Position numbers and translations under genes: made by a program. A stretch of 20,342 nucleotides of DNA from Betaproteobacteria bacterium (GTDB lineage: Bacteria > Pseudomonadota > Gammaproteobacteria > Burkholderiales > SG8-41), in contig JAHFRO010000038.1 in NCBI GenBank assembly GCA_023266245.1, positions 2,161 through 22,502 on the forward strand, given 5' to 3'. Below, one piece after another: positions 1 through 7,591 of this stretch. The notes under the pieces are model-generated. The model saw only the letters and a list, made by a program, of their open reading frames with translations. It had not been told where the DNA came from and searched no databases. How positions within the stretch are numbered: the stretch's first letter is position 1; each line of letters opens with the position of its first letter.

Positions 1-127
1 CATGAGCGCCGCCGCGCGCGCAGCGCACCTGGTGTGGGTGGTCATGCTCGGCGCGGCGACCTACTTCGGGGCGCTGTGGTTGCTCGGCTTCCGCCCCGGC
101 GATTTCGCCAAGCGCGGTGCGGAATGA
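1..127 (+). CDS. murJ: MurJ-like lipid II flippase, C-terminal fragment
   Basis: An open frame enters at the left edge and ends at TGA 125-127. The last 41 codons read as a hydrophobic helix (LVWVVMLGAATYFGALWLLG) followed by the short polar tail FRPGDFAKRGAE. MurJ/MviN, the 14-helix inner-membrane flippase for the peptidoglycan precursor lipid II, ends this way in betaproteobacteria as I recall it. Gene order supports the call, because murJ commonly lies just upstream of ribF-ileS-lspA-ispH, which appears here after an intervening sulfur cluster. Only the tail is visible, so the identity rests on the final helix, the charged tail and context. An unrelated membrane protein cannot be excluded. 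Confidence 0.6.
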   Translation, partial: MSAAARAAHLVWVVMLGAATYFGALWLLGFRPGDFAKRGAE

Positions 128-614
128 CATTCACTTGGCAAGTGTTATTGTGCCGTGACGCGGCTTGTGCATCACGGTATCCACCGGTGGATTGAAAATT
201 AAAGCAAAATGGAACGCACCCGGCGTGATGCCGGCTGCGTAAAAACACGTGAGCAGCGAGCGCTGGTCAAGACCAGCAATCCGGGTTAAGGTTATCGAAT
301 GTTCATCGTTCCGCGCTTGACTTCGCGCAGCTCGGTCGCGTTGTCGGTCAGCATCGGTTACGCGCGCATGGGCGGCGGGCGGGGCATGGCGATGCGCTCG
401 CGCAGCCCGGATGACGACGCATGTAGCCGCCCCGTCAGCCTTGCTTCCCTCCCGGGTCGCACGATAATTCGAGGTCTGACGGACACTCTCGCCAAGCCTG
501 GTCGTATTCCCCGCAGTTCATTCCCACAGATCGTCACGGCCGCTACCCGCGGCGCTCGCGATCGAGCCGTCTGCTTCATCAACGAGAATTCTCACCAAGT
601 CGAATGGAGCAATC
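128..614. other. 487-bp intergenic region with several small palindromes
   Basis: No convincing gene is seen between the MurJ stop and the ABC operon. Open frames here lack ribosome sites and have shadow-like composition. Several inverted repeats cluster at the left: CACTT/AAGTG at 132-144, CCGTGA/TCACGG arms at 153-158 and 172-177, a perfect 14-bp palindrome ATCCACCGGTGGAT at 179-192, and GCTGGTC/GACCAGC at 262-277. They could be regulator sites or weak terminators for murJ; no poly-T run follows any of them. I recognise no riboswitch. A GGAG ribosome site at 606-609 serves the gene starting at 615. Confidence 0.6.
441..468 (+). promoter_or_regulatory. Weak candidate sigma70 promoter for the ABC operon
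   Basis: TTGCTT (441-446) and GATAAT (463-468) are separated by 16 bp. The -10 matches 5 of 6 consensus bases and the -35 matches 3 of 6. It lies about 145 bp upstream of the first ABC gene. This is pattern matching only, and other starts in the gap are possible. Confidence 0.25.
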
Positions 615-1460
615 ATGTTCAAGCGTCTCATGATGGTGCTGTGCGGCGTGTTTCTGTGCGTAACCGCGTTTGCCCAGTCCGTGTTACGCGTTTCCGCCAT
701 CCCCGACGAAGCGCCCACCGAACTGCAGCGCAAGTTCGCCCCCCTTGGGAAATATCTCGAGCAACAGATCGGAATGAAAGTCGAGTTCATCCCGGTCACC
801 GATTATGCTGCCGTGGTTGAAGGGCTTGCTTCAAACAAGCTCGATCTCGCCTGGCTCGGCGGCTTCACCTTCGTGCAGGCCCGGCTGCGCACCGGCAACG
901 CGATCCCGATCGCGCAGCGCGCCGAGGACGAGATGTTCACGAGCAAGTTCATCGCCAGCGCTGCGAGCGGCATCAATAGTCTCGCTGACCTGAAGGGCAA
1001 GAATTTCACGTTTGGCTCGGTATCCTCGACCTCAGGGCACCTCATGCCGCGCTACTTCCTGCTGCAGCAGAAGATTGACCCGGAGAAGCACTTCAAGCGT
1101 GTCGCGTTCTCGGGCGCGCATGACGCGACCGCGTTGCAGGTCGAATCCGGAAAGGTGGAAGCCGGCGTGCTCAACGCCTCGGTGTGGGAGAAGCTGGTGC
1201 AGGAGAAAAGGGTTGACACCAGCAAGGTGAAGGTCATCTGGACCACGCCGCCGTACTTCGACTACAACTGGACCGTGCGCGGCAATCTCGATCCGGCGCT
1301 CATCAAGAAGCTGACCGACGCCTTCTTGCAGCTTGACCCGAAGGTGAAGCCGCACAAGGACATTCTCGACTTGCAGCGTGCGGCGCGGTTCATCGCCACC
1401 AGCCCCGAGAACTACAAGGGCATCGAGCAGGCGGCGCGTTCGGCGGGGCTGCTCAGGTAG
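615..1460 (+). CDS. PhnD-type ABC substrate-binding protein, putative selenate/oxyanion binder
   Basis: The 281-residue product starts with a signal peptide (MFKRLMMVLCGVFLCVTAFA, cleavage near residue 20), so it should be periplasmic. The mature part has the hallmarks of the PhnD/phosphonate-binding family: LRVSAIPDEAP at the start, a YLE.....VEFIPVTDYAAVVEGL segment, the DLAWLGGFTFVQAR ligand-loop region near residue 80, and STSGHLMPRYFLLQ near residue 140. This resembles the subfamily annotated in public databases as putative selenate ABC transporter binding protein, from memory rather than a search. The start is supported by GGAG 6 bp upstream. It heads an operon with an ATPase and two permeases. 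Proximity to CysB and sulfite reductase suggests a sulfur- or selenium-type oxyanion ligand; phosphonate or phosphite remain alternatives. Confidence 0.85.
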   Translation: MFKRLMMVLCGVFLCVTAFAQSVLRVSAIPDEAPTELQRKFAPLGKYLEQQIGMKVEFIPVTDYAAVVEGLASNKLDLAWLGGFTFVQARLRTGNAIPIAQRAEDEMFTSKFIASAASGINSLADLKGKNFTFGSVSSTSGHLMPRYFLLQQKIDPEKHFKRVAFSGAHDATALQVESGKVEAGVLNASVWEKLVQEKRVDTSKVKVIWTTPPYFDYNWTVRGNLDPALIKKLTDAFLQLDPKVKPHKDILDLQRAARFIATSPENYKGIEQAARSAGLLR

Positions 1461-1484
1461 AAGCCACCTCCCGCAGGCCGCCTC

Positions 1485-2303
1485 ATGAGTTTCAGCCTCG
1501 ACCGCGTCAGCCTCGAGTACGGCAATGGCCATCGCGCCGTCACCAACCTCAGTTGCGAGATCAGTCGCGGCGAGCGCGTCGCCATCATCGGGCCCTCGGG
1601 GGCCGGGAAGACGACGCTGTTGCGGGTGCTGGCGACGTCCCTGCGGCCGTCCGCGGGAAAAATCAGTATCCTGGGCGCCGATCCGTGGCGGCTCGGCCGC
1701 GCGGCGCTGCACCGGTTGAGAAGCCGCATCGGCATGGTGCACCAGGCGCCGCCGATCCCGCCGCGCCAGCGCGTGGTGACGGCGGTGCTCGCCGGGCGGC
1801 TCGGGCGGTGGCCGGCATGGAAGAGCCTGCTTTCCCTCGTTTATCCGGTTGATATCGGCGGCGCGGAGCAGATGCTCTCGCGCATGGAGATCGCGGACAA
1901 GCTGTTCGAGCGCTGCGATCGTCTTTCCGGCGGCCAACTGCAGCGCGTGGGCGTGGCGCGCGTGCTCTACCAACAGCCTGAGCTCATTTTGACCGACGAG
2001 CCGGTGTCGGCGGTGGACCCGGCGCTTTCCGATCGCGTCGTCGGCGAGCTCAACCGCGAGGCGATCGCACGCGGCGTGACGCTGGTGGCGAGCCTGCACG
2101 CCGTGGATCTGGCGCTGCACTGGTTCCCGAGGATCATCGGCATCAAGTCCGGGGAGGTGACGTTCGATCTGCCGCCGGTGCGGGTGACCGACGCCATGCT
2201 GAAGGATCTCTACGCGTCGGAATCCGCGTCGGTCCCGACCCAGGACAACCAGCCCCTCGAAGCGCTGCCGGCGGGCATCAGGCGCAAACCCGTGTACCTC
2301 TGA
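1485..2303 (+). CDS. ABC transporter ATP-binding protein (PhnC-like)
   Basis: This 272-residue cytoplasmic ATPase powers the importer. Visible motifs in order are Walker A GPSGAGKTT near residue 37, a Q-loop at MVHQAPP, the signature LSGGQLQRV near residue 147, Walker B LILTDEP and the switch histidine in SLHAVD. The PhnC-type arrangement and the neighbouring PhnD-like and PhnE-like genes place it in the phosphonate/oxyanion importer family. It starts 24 bp after the binding-protein stop, with no close strong ribosome site, so co-transcription with the upstream gene is likely. Nothing in the motifs appears damaged. The family is secure; the transported compound is not determined by this subunit. 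Confidence 0.92.
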   Translation: MSFSLDRVSLEYGNGHRAVTNLSCEISRGERVAIIGPSGAGKTTLLRVLATSLRPSAGKISILGADPWRLGRAALHRLRSRIGMVHQAPPIPPRQRVVTAVLAGRLGRWPAWKSLLSLVYPVDIGGAEQMLSRMEIADKLFERCDRLSGGQLQRVGVARVLYQQPELILTDEPVSAVDPALSDRVVGELNREAIARGVTLVASLHAVDLALHWFPRIIGIKSGEVTFDLPPVRVTDAMLKDLYASESASVPTQDNQPLEALPAGIRRKPVYL

Positions 2304-2308
2304 ACGGC

Positions 2309-2329
2309 GTGAAATGTGAAAAGTGAAAA
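2309..2329. repeat. Heptamer tandem repeat GTGAAAT-GTGAAAA-GTGAAAA
   Basis: Three 7-bp units run head to tail in the gap between the ATPase stop (2303) and permease 1. The third unit supplies the GTG start codon at 2323, and the array borders the alternative ATG at 2329. No Shine-Dalgarno sequence other than the A-rich array is seen. Short GTGAAAA-type arrays resemble short tandemly repeated repetitive sequences found between genes in many bacteria. Confidence 0.7.
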
Positions 2330-3153
2330 TGAACGCCTTCGTCAGCCGCGATCCCGCCGCAGTTCCTCGGCTGTTATTGACGCTCGGCATCATTGCCCTG
2401 CTGTGGCCGGGGTTTAGGCTGACCGAGTTCGATCCCGGCGCGCTGATCGACCCGCGCAGCCGCGAGACGATGGGCAAGTTCATCGCTTCGTTCTTCCCGC
2501 TTGCCTCGTCCCCCGAATTTCTGGCCCTCGTCGCCAGGTCAACGTTCGAAACGTTGGCGATTGCGACCGCGGGCATGGTAGTCGCAATGGCGATTGCGTG
2601 GCCGCTCGCGCTGATGGTGGCGCGCAGCCTTTCGATTTCCCGTATCGGGCCAGGCCCGGGGTTCACGGCCGGCAGAATACTGCGGCTGCCGGTGCGCTTC
2701 GCGCTCATGTTTTTCCGCAGCATTCCGGAGATCGTGTGGGCGCTCTTGTTCGTGCGGGCCGTTGGCCTCGGGCCGGCCGCCGGGGTGCTCGCGATCGGCG
2801 TGACCTATGGAGGCATGCTGGGCAAGGTCTACTCGGAGATCCTGGAGTCAAACGACACCCGCCCGACCACGGTCCTCCTCGAATCGGGCGCCGGCCGCCT
2901 CCCTGCATTCTTCTACGGCACGTGGCCGGTCGCCCTGCCCGAACTGGTTTCGTACACCGTGTACCGCTGGGAGTGCGCGGTGCGCGCCTCGGTCATCATG
3001 GGTTTCGTGGGCGCCGGCGGCCTCGGCCAGCAGATGGAGCTCTCGATGCGCATGTTGAGCGGAGGCGAAGTGAGCACCATCCTGCTCGTGTTCCTCTTGC
3101 TGGTGGTCCTTGCGGACGGGATCAGTGCGCTTTTGAGGAGGATGACCGCATGA
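2323..3153 (+). CDS. ABC transporter permease 1 (PhnE-like)
   Basis: The 276-residue inner-membrane permease has multiple hydrophobic segments (for example LLLTLGIIALLWPGF, TLAIATAGMVVAMAIAWPLAL and the C-terminal ILLVFLLLVVLADGISALL). It also carries the conserved PhnE-type stretch around FFRSIPEIVWALLFVRAVGLGP, and the EAA-like loop ESGAGRLPAFFYGTWPVALPELVSYTVYRWE, written here in two overlapping parts, contacts the ATPase. The start is GTG at 2323 inside a heptamer repeat; ATG at 2329 is equally possible and shortens the protein by two residues. The stop overlaps the start of the second permease by ATGA, indicating translational coupling. The pair would form a heterodimeric channel, as in importers with two distinct PhnE proteins. 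Confidence 0.88.
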   Translation: MKMNAFVSRDPAAVPRLLLTLGIIALLWPGFRLTEFDPGALIDPRSRETMGKFIASFFPLASSPEFLALVARSTFETLAIATAGMVVAMAIAWPLALMVARSLSISRIGPGPGFTAGRILRLPVRFALMFFRSIPEIVWALLFVRAVGLGPAAGVLAIGVTYGGMLGKVYSEILESNDTRPTTVLLESGAGRLPAFFYGTWPVALPELVSYTVYRWECAVRASVIMGFVGAGGLGQQMELSMRMLSGGEVSTILLVFLLLVVLADGISALLRRMTA

Positions 3154-3911
3154 GGCTTGCGCACTGGCTGGTTGTCGCCGCCCTGATCGCACTCGCATGG
3201 GGAAGCTTCGCCTATCTTTCGCTTGACCTCGGCCGTCTGCTGGAACCGGAAGCGCTGGCGCAGATGGGGAAGTACGTCGTTTCGTTCTTCCCGCCCGACC
3301 TCTCCCCGGACTATCTCGCACGCGTGGGGCAGGGCACGCTTGAGACCATCGCCATCTCGGCGATCGGGACAGCGCTTGCGGCGCTGCTGGGCGTGGTTCT
3401 GGCGCTGCCCGCAGCCGGCCGCTTCGGCCTGGTCGCGCGGTTGATCGCGCGACTCGTGCTCAACTTCCTGCGCTCGATTCCGGAGCTGGTGTGGGCCGCG
3501 CTGATGGTGATAGCCGCGGGGCTTGGCCCCTTCGCGGGCACGCTGGCACTGGCGCTGCACACCGCGGGGGTAATCGGTCGCCTGTTCGCGGAGACGCTCG
3601 AGAACGCGCCGCCCGAACCGGCGCAAGCGCTGCGCCTGTCCGGAGGTCGGCCGGCGCTCGCCTTTCTTTACGGCACCATGCCCAACGTAGTGCCACAGCT
3701 TATCGCCTACTCGCTTTATCGCTGGGAAATCAACATCCGCATGGCCGCGATCCTCGGTGTCGTCGGCGCCGGCGGCCTCGGGCAGATGCTTTATTTCAGC
3801 CTGTCGCTGTTCCAGCAGCCGCAGGCGATGACGGTGATCATCGCGATGCTGGTGCTGGTGGCGGTTGTGGATGGCGCAAGCGCGTGGCTGCGCCAGCGGC
3901 TCGTGGTCTGA
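3150..3911 (+). CDS. ABC transporter permease 2 (PhnE-like)
   Basis: This 253-residue permease starts at ATG 3150, overlapping the previous stop (ATGA). The open frame extends upstream, but the overlap start gives a normal PhnE-size protein with an N-terminal membrane helix (LVVAALIALAWGSFAYLSL). It is a paralogue of permease 1: compare FLRSIPELVWAALMVIAAGLGP, LSGGRPALAFLYGTMPNVVPQ, SLYRWEINIRMAAILGVVGAGG and the C-terminal helix VIIAMLVLVAVVDGASAWL with the matching segments upstream. The two probably arose by tandem duplication and form the two halves of the channel. It is the last transporter gene, followed after a few bases by the TlpA-like gene. Confidence 0.88.
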   Translation: MRLAHWLVVAALIALAWGSFAYLSLDLGRLLEPEALAQMGKYVVSFFPPDLSPDYLARVGQGTLETIAISAIGTALAALLGVVLALPAAGRFGLVARLIARLVLNFLRSIPELVWAALMVIAAGLGPFAGTLALALHTAGVIGRLFAETLENAPPEPAQALRLSGGRPALAFLYGTMPNVVPQLIAYSLYRWEINIRMAAILGVVGAGGLGQMLYFSLSLFQQPQAMTVIIAMLVLVAVVDGASAWLRQRLVV

Positions 3912-3917
3912 CTCGTG

Positions 3918-4445
3918 ATGCTTTCGGTCCTGCGGATCGCGGTATTCTTTTTGCTCGGCGGCGCCCCGGCTGCACTGTCCGCCGCGGATATCAGGCTTTG
4001 GTCGGGCGGGCCCACCCCCCCGCTCGAGCTGAGGGACCTCGAAGGCAGCCGGCACCGTCTCGCCGACTACCGGGGCAAAGTCGTGCTGGTCAATTTCTGG
4101 GCCACCTGGTGCCGGCCGTGTCGCGAGGAGATGCCCTCGATGCAGCAGCTCAAGGCCAAGCTCGCGGGTAAGCCCTTCGTCGTGCTCGCGGTGAACCTGG
4201 ACGAGCCCGAGCCGCGGATCAGGGAAATTCTGTCCCAGATGACGATTGATTTCACCATCCTGCTCGACCCCGAGAAGAAAGCGGCCAACGCATGGAATGT
4301 GCGCATCCTGCCGGCGAGCTTTATCGTCGGGCCGAATGGCAGGGTTCGCTACAGCGTGGTCGGCGAGCTCGACTGGAGCAACGACAGGGTCGTCAGCTGG
4401 GTCTCGGAGCTCTTTACAGCTCGTAGCTCGAGCCCTCACCCCTGA
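3918..4445 (+). CDS. TlpA-like thioredoxin-fold protein
   Basis: The product is about 175 residues with an N-terminal signal or anchor segment (MLSVLRIAVFFLLGGAPAALSA) and a TlpA/ResA-type thioredoxin domain. The redox motif WCRPC is at residues 64-68 within VNFWATWCRPCREEMPS, and the cis-proline region is LPASFIV, typical of periplasmic thiol-disulfide reductases. ATG 3918 is chosen over GTG 3915; the difference is one residue. It follows the second permease by 6 bp, so it is likely in the same transcript. Its job may be to keep a periplasmic partner or the binding protein reduced, or to act on thiol-bound sulfur; that is inference from position. Its 3' end overlaps the convergent cysB gene by 32 bp. 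Confidence 0.85.
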   Translation: MLSVLRIAVFFLLGGAPAALSAADIRLWSGGPTPPLELRDLEGSRHRLADYRGKVVLVNFWATWCRPCREEMPSMQQLKAKLAGKPFVVLAVNLDEPEPRIREILSQMTIDFTILLDPEKKAANAWNVRILPASFIVGPNGRVRYSVVGELDWSNDRVVSWVSELFTARSSSPHP

Positions 4446-5355
4446 GCGTCGCTTCCACCACCGCGCGCTTGAGGTGCGGGGCGAACAGCTCGATGAAGTC
4501 GTAGACATAGCCGCGCAGGTAGGTGTCGGGCCGGACGCCGATGCGCGTCATGCTGGGATCGAACAGATGGCTTGCGTCGATCAGCCGCAGCCCCAGATCG
4601 CGCGCCGGATCGAACGCCATCTTGGCGAGGATGCCGATGCCGAGGCCCATCTCGACGTAGGCCTTGATGACGTCGGCGTCGATCGCGGTCAGCACCACGT
4701 TCGGCGTGATCCCCTTGTTGTCGAACGCGCGCCTGATCGGCGAATCGCCGGTAAACGCGAAATCGTAGGTAATGACGGGATGGCGCGCGATCGCCTCCAG
4801 CGTGAGCTGCCGTTCCTTGAGCAGCGGGTGCTTGAGCGGCGTGATCACGCAGTGGTTCCACTGAGAGCACGGCAGCAGCACCAGGCCGCCGTAGAGCTCG
4901 GTCGCCTCGGTGGCGATCGCGATATCGGCTTCGCCTGATTTGACGAGGTCCGCGATGTGCTGCGGGCTGCCCTGCCGCAGCGAGAGCCGCACGCGGGGGT
5001 AGAGCTGGGTGAAGCGGCGCACCACCGGCGGCAGCGCGTAACGCGCCTGGGTGTGGGTGGTGGCGATCACCAACGCGCCGGCGTCCTCGCTGCTGAAGTC
5101 GCGCGCCACCTGCTTCAGATTTTCCGCGTCCTTCAACATGCGTTCGGCGATGCCGAGGATGAGCTTGCCCGGCTCGGTGACATCCACGACGCGCTTGCCG
5201 TGGCGCACCAGGATCTGCACCCCCAGCTCTTCCTCAAGCAGCCGGATCTGCTTGCTGATCCCGGGCTGGGAGGTGTGGAGCGCTTCCGCCGCCTCGGACA
5301 GATTGAGTCCCCGGCGCGCCACCTCGGACAAGTACTTGAGTTGTTGGAGCTTCAT
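4414..5355 (-). CDS. cysB: CysB-family LysR-type transcriptional regulator
   Basis: This 313-residue regulator has an N-terminal winged helix-turn-helix (MKLQQLKYLSEVARRG, then LSEAAEALHTSQPGISKQIR at about residues 18-38). A linker helix and a two-lobed effector domain follow, with TTHTQARYALP near residue 100 and GLGIGILAKMAF near residue 235. The TTHTQARY motif and the length are characteristic of CysB/Cbl, which sense O-acetylserine or sulfate and activate sulfur-assimilation genes. It is divergent from the sulfite reductase gene across a 110-bp region with a large inverted repeat, the usual layout for a LysR target plus autoregulation. Cbl or another CysB-like paralogue is possible, so the symbol is tentative. 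Confidence 0.88.
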   Translation of the reverse strand: MKLQQLKYLSEVARRGLNLSEAAEALHTSQPGISKQIRLLEEELGVQILVRHGKRVVDVTEPGKLILGIAERMLKDAENLKQVARDFSSEDAGALVIATTHTQARYALPPVVRRFTQLYPRVRLSLRQGSPQHIADLVKSGEADIAIATEATELYGGLVLLPCSQWNHCVITPLKHPLLKERQLTLEAIARHPVITYDFAFTGDSPIRRAFDNKGITPNVVLTAIDADVIKAYVEMGLGIGILAKMAFDPARDLGLRLIDASHLFDPSMTRIGVRPDTYLRGYVYDFIELFAPHLKRAVVEATLRGEGSSYEL

Positions 5356-5359
5356 ACTC

Positions 5360-5383
5360 TATAACTAATATCTATCAGTTATA
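5360..5383. promoter_or_regulatory. Inverted repeat, probable CysB operator
   Basis: TATAACTAATA (5360-5370) and TATCAGTTATA (5373-5383) are 11-bp arms matching at 10 positions around a 2-bp centre. The repeat sits 5 bp upstream of the cysB start, so binding would block cysB transcription or initiation. It is centred roughly 68 bp before the expected start point of the sulfite reductase promoter, a normal activation position for LysR regulators. Assignment to CysB is by position and symmetry. Confidence 0.65.
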
Positions 5384-5403
5384 ACATCATAGCGCATAAT
5401 TCG

Positions 5404-5432
5404 TTTACGGTATAACCCGGGCCGGCTAACAT
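5404..5432 (+). promoter_or_regulatory. Candidate promoter of the sulfite reductase operon
   Basis: TTTACG (5404-5409) and TAACAT (5427-5432) are spaced by 17 bp, each matching 4 of 6 sigma70 consensus bases, as expected for an activator-dependent promoter. The inverted repeat at 5360-5383 lies just upstream. A ribosome site AGAGGA at 5452-5457 precedes the ATG at 5466 by 8 bp. Confidence 0.4.
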
Positions 5433-5465
5433 TCGCCAAGTCCCCGGATTTAGAGGAAATACGGT

Positions 5466-7580
5466 ATGACCGAGCCCGTTTTTGATCTCGTCGATCAAGA
5501 CGAAATCGAGCGCTATGCCGATGCTCTGCGCACCTACCAGGATGGCGCCATTGACGCCGACCGCTTCACGGCGACCCGCCTGCAGCAAGGCGTTTACGGG
5601 CAGCGCCAGGAAGGCGTCAACATGGTGCGCATCAAGATTCCCGGCGGGCGCCTGACGGCGGAACAGCTGCAAGCGATCGCGGCGGCGCTCGAAACCTATG
5701 CGCGCCACGATGTGGTTCACATCACCACCCGCCAGGACATCCAGATGCACTACGTGCCGCTGGAAGACACGCCGGCGGTGCTGCGCGATCTGGCGCGAGC
5801 GGGGCTCACCACGCGCGAAGCGTGCGGCAACACCATCCGTAACGTGACCGCGTGCCCACTCGCCGGCATCTGCCCGCGCGAGCACGTGGACGTAACGCGG
5901 CACCTCGACGGCGCGGTGCAGCATTTCCTGCGCAATCCGCTCAACCAGCAGCTGCCGCGCAAGTTCAAGATCAGCTTCTCGGCCTGCGAGGCCGACTGCG
6001 CGCAGGGCCTGATGCACGACATGGGCATCGTCGCGGTCAGGCACGACGGACGCTTCGGTTTCAAGGTGATGGCGGGGGGTGGTCTCGGGCACAAGCCGCA
6101 CCACGCGATCGTGGTCGAGCCGTTCATCGAAGAGCGTGAGCTGATCCCGGTGATGGAAGCGATCGTCGCGCTGCATAACCGCTACTCCGACCGCACCAAG
6201 CGCGCCAAGTCGCGCATCAAGTTCCTGGTGGACCGCTTCGGCCCGGAGGGCTTCATCGAGAAGTACCGCGAAGAACTCGCGCGCACCAAGGCCGCCCACG
6301 AAGGGCGCCAGGATTATCCACGTGGCGAATGGGCCGAGGGGACCAACGGTGCCGTCCCCGGTGCCGGCGCTCCGCGCCAGGTGTTTGCCCAGAAGCAGCC
6401 TGGGCTGGTGGTCGTACCGGTCGCCGTGCCGATCGGCAACCTCAACGCGGCTCAGCTGCGCGGCGTAGCACAAGCGCTCACTAACTTTGGCCTCACCGAG
6501 GCCCGCACTACCCAGGACCAGAACCTCATGCTGCCCAACGTGCGCAAAGAGGATGTGGCAAAGATCTACGCCGAGCTTGCGCCGCTCAAGCTCGGCAAGC
6601 CGCAGGCGGGAGACAACGTGGTGGCCTGCCCCGGCACTTCGACCTGCCGCCTCGGCATCACCTCAAGCACTATCCTTGGGCCCAAGCTCGACGGGGGCCC
6701 CGACGATCTGCGCATCCGCGTGAGCGGCTGCCACAACGGCTGCGCGCAGCCGGAGACCGGCGACATCGGCATCTACGGCGAAGGCAAGCGCCTGCACGGC
6801 AAGCTGATTCCGCACTATCAGACTTACTTCGGCGGCAACGGCATGGCGGGCGGCGGGCTCGCGATCAAGGGTCCTTCAATTCCTGTGGCGCGGATCGAAA
6901 CCGCGGTGGCGCGCGTGAAGCAGGCGTTCACGCAGACGCACCGTGCAGGCGAGACCTTCTTCGAATGGACGCGGCGCCAGGGCATGGACTACATCAACGG
7001 CCTGCTGGCGGATTTGACCGAGGTGAAGCCGGAGGACGCGCTGCAACTCGCGCGCGACCACGGGGATCAGGGTGACTTCCGCGTGCTGCAGCTCGGCGGC
7101 GGCGAGTGCGCGGGCGCGAGCCAGGTCAAGATCGGTTCGAGCTTCTTCGATGCCGCGCACGAGCGTGCCTACCGCGACGCCTTCAAATTCCAGCGCAAGT
7201 ATGCTGAGGCGCTCGCCTGCGCGGAGCAGATCGCCCGGCTCGTGGGACAAGGCTTGTCACAGCTCGTGGGCGGGCAGGCACCGGCCGTGCTGGCCGAACT
7301 GGCGCAGGAGATCGCCCGCGTGCTGCCGCGCGAGACCCACTTGAGCACGGAACTCGCGCGGCTCGCACAGGAGCTCGCGCGCCCCGCTGCCGAGTTCGGC
7401 GAAGCTGATCTCGTCCGCCTGTTCGCGGACCTCGACCGCTGGACGGTGGAGGTCGCGCGCTTCTGCGTCGGCTTCGACCGCCAGCTCGACCTGACCGAGG
7501 CGCTGCCGCGGGGATTCGAGGTGAAGCCCGTGCACGTTCATCGCAAGACTGCGCAGCCGGCGGCCGTCGCCGCCTCGTAG
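5466..7580 (+). CDS. cysI: Siroheme-dependent sulfite/nitrite reductase with C-terminal extension
   Basis: This 704-residue protein belongs to the nitrite/sulfite reductase family, which transfers six electrons to sulfite (or nitrite) through siroheme coupled to a 4Fe-4S cluster. The two ferredoxin-like and catalytic repeats are visible. The second half has the expected cysteine ligands C388, C394, C422 and C426 (CPGTSTC and SGCHNGC). Unusually, the first half also has a complete set, C130, C136, C174 and C178 (CPLAGIC and CEADC). After about residue 510 comes a helical extension with GGGECAG near 547, beyond the usual reductase core. The adjacent ferredoxin and siroheme-synthesis methyltransferase, APS reductase and CysB indicate assimilatory sulfite reduction; nitrite reduction is the alternative. 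No flavoprotein CysJ is present, so ferredoxin is the likely electron donor. Confidence 0.88.
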   Translation: MTEPVFDLVDQDEIERYADALRTYQDGAIDADRFTATRLQQGVYGQRQEGVNMVRIKIPGGRLTAEQLQAIAAALETYARHDVVHITTRQDIQMHYVPLEDTPAVLRDLARAGLTTREACGNTIRNVTACPLAGICPREHVDVTRHLDGAVQHFLRNPLNQQLPRKFKISFSACEADCAQGLMHDMGIVAVRHDGRFGFKVMAGGGLGHKPHHAIVVEPFIEERELIPVMEAIVALHNRYSDRTKRAKSRIKFLVDRFGPEGFIEKYREELARTKAAHEGRQDYPRGEWAEGTNGAVPGAGAPRQVFAQKQPGLVVVPVAVPIGNLNAAQLRGVAQALTNFGLTEARTTQDQNLMLPNVRKEDVAKIYAELAPLKLGKPQAGDNVVACPGTSTCRLGITSSTILGPKLDGGPDDLRIRVSGCHNGCAQPETGDIGIYGEGKRLHGKLIPHYQTYFGGNGMAGGGLAIKGPSIPVARIETAVARVKQAFTQTHRAGETFFEWTRRQGMDYINGLLADLTEVKPEDALQLARDHGDQGDFRVLQLGGGECAGASQVKIGSSFFDAAHERAYRDAFKFQRKYAEALACAEQIARLVGQGLSQLVGGQAPAVLAELAQEIARVLPRETHLSTELARLAQELARPAAEFGEADLVRLFADLDRWTVEVARFCVGFDRQLDLTEALPRGFEVKPVHVHRKTAQPAAVAAS

Positions 7581-7591
7581 GAAGAACACGC

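Noticed and set aside
200..300. Possible riboswitch upstream of the ABC operon
   Set aside because: Only short simple hairpins are visible; no known aptamer core could be matched.
299..820. A 173-codon plus-strand open frame in the gap before the ABC operon
   Set aside because: It overlaps the binding-protein gene in another frame, has no ribosome site and shows no domain.
1032..2723. A 563-codon minus-strand open frame across the binding protein, ATPase and permease
   Set aside because: It is antisense to three well-supported genes and lacks recognisable domains.
2913..4508. A 531-codon minus-strand open frame across the permeases and TlpA gene
   Set aside because: Its composition is shadow-like, it overlaps real genes on the other strand, and it has no motifs.
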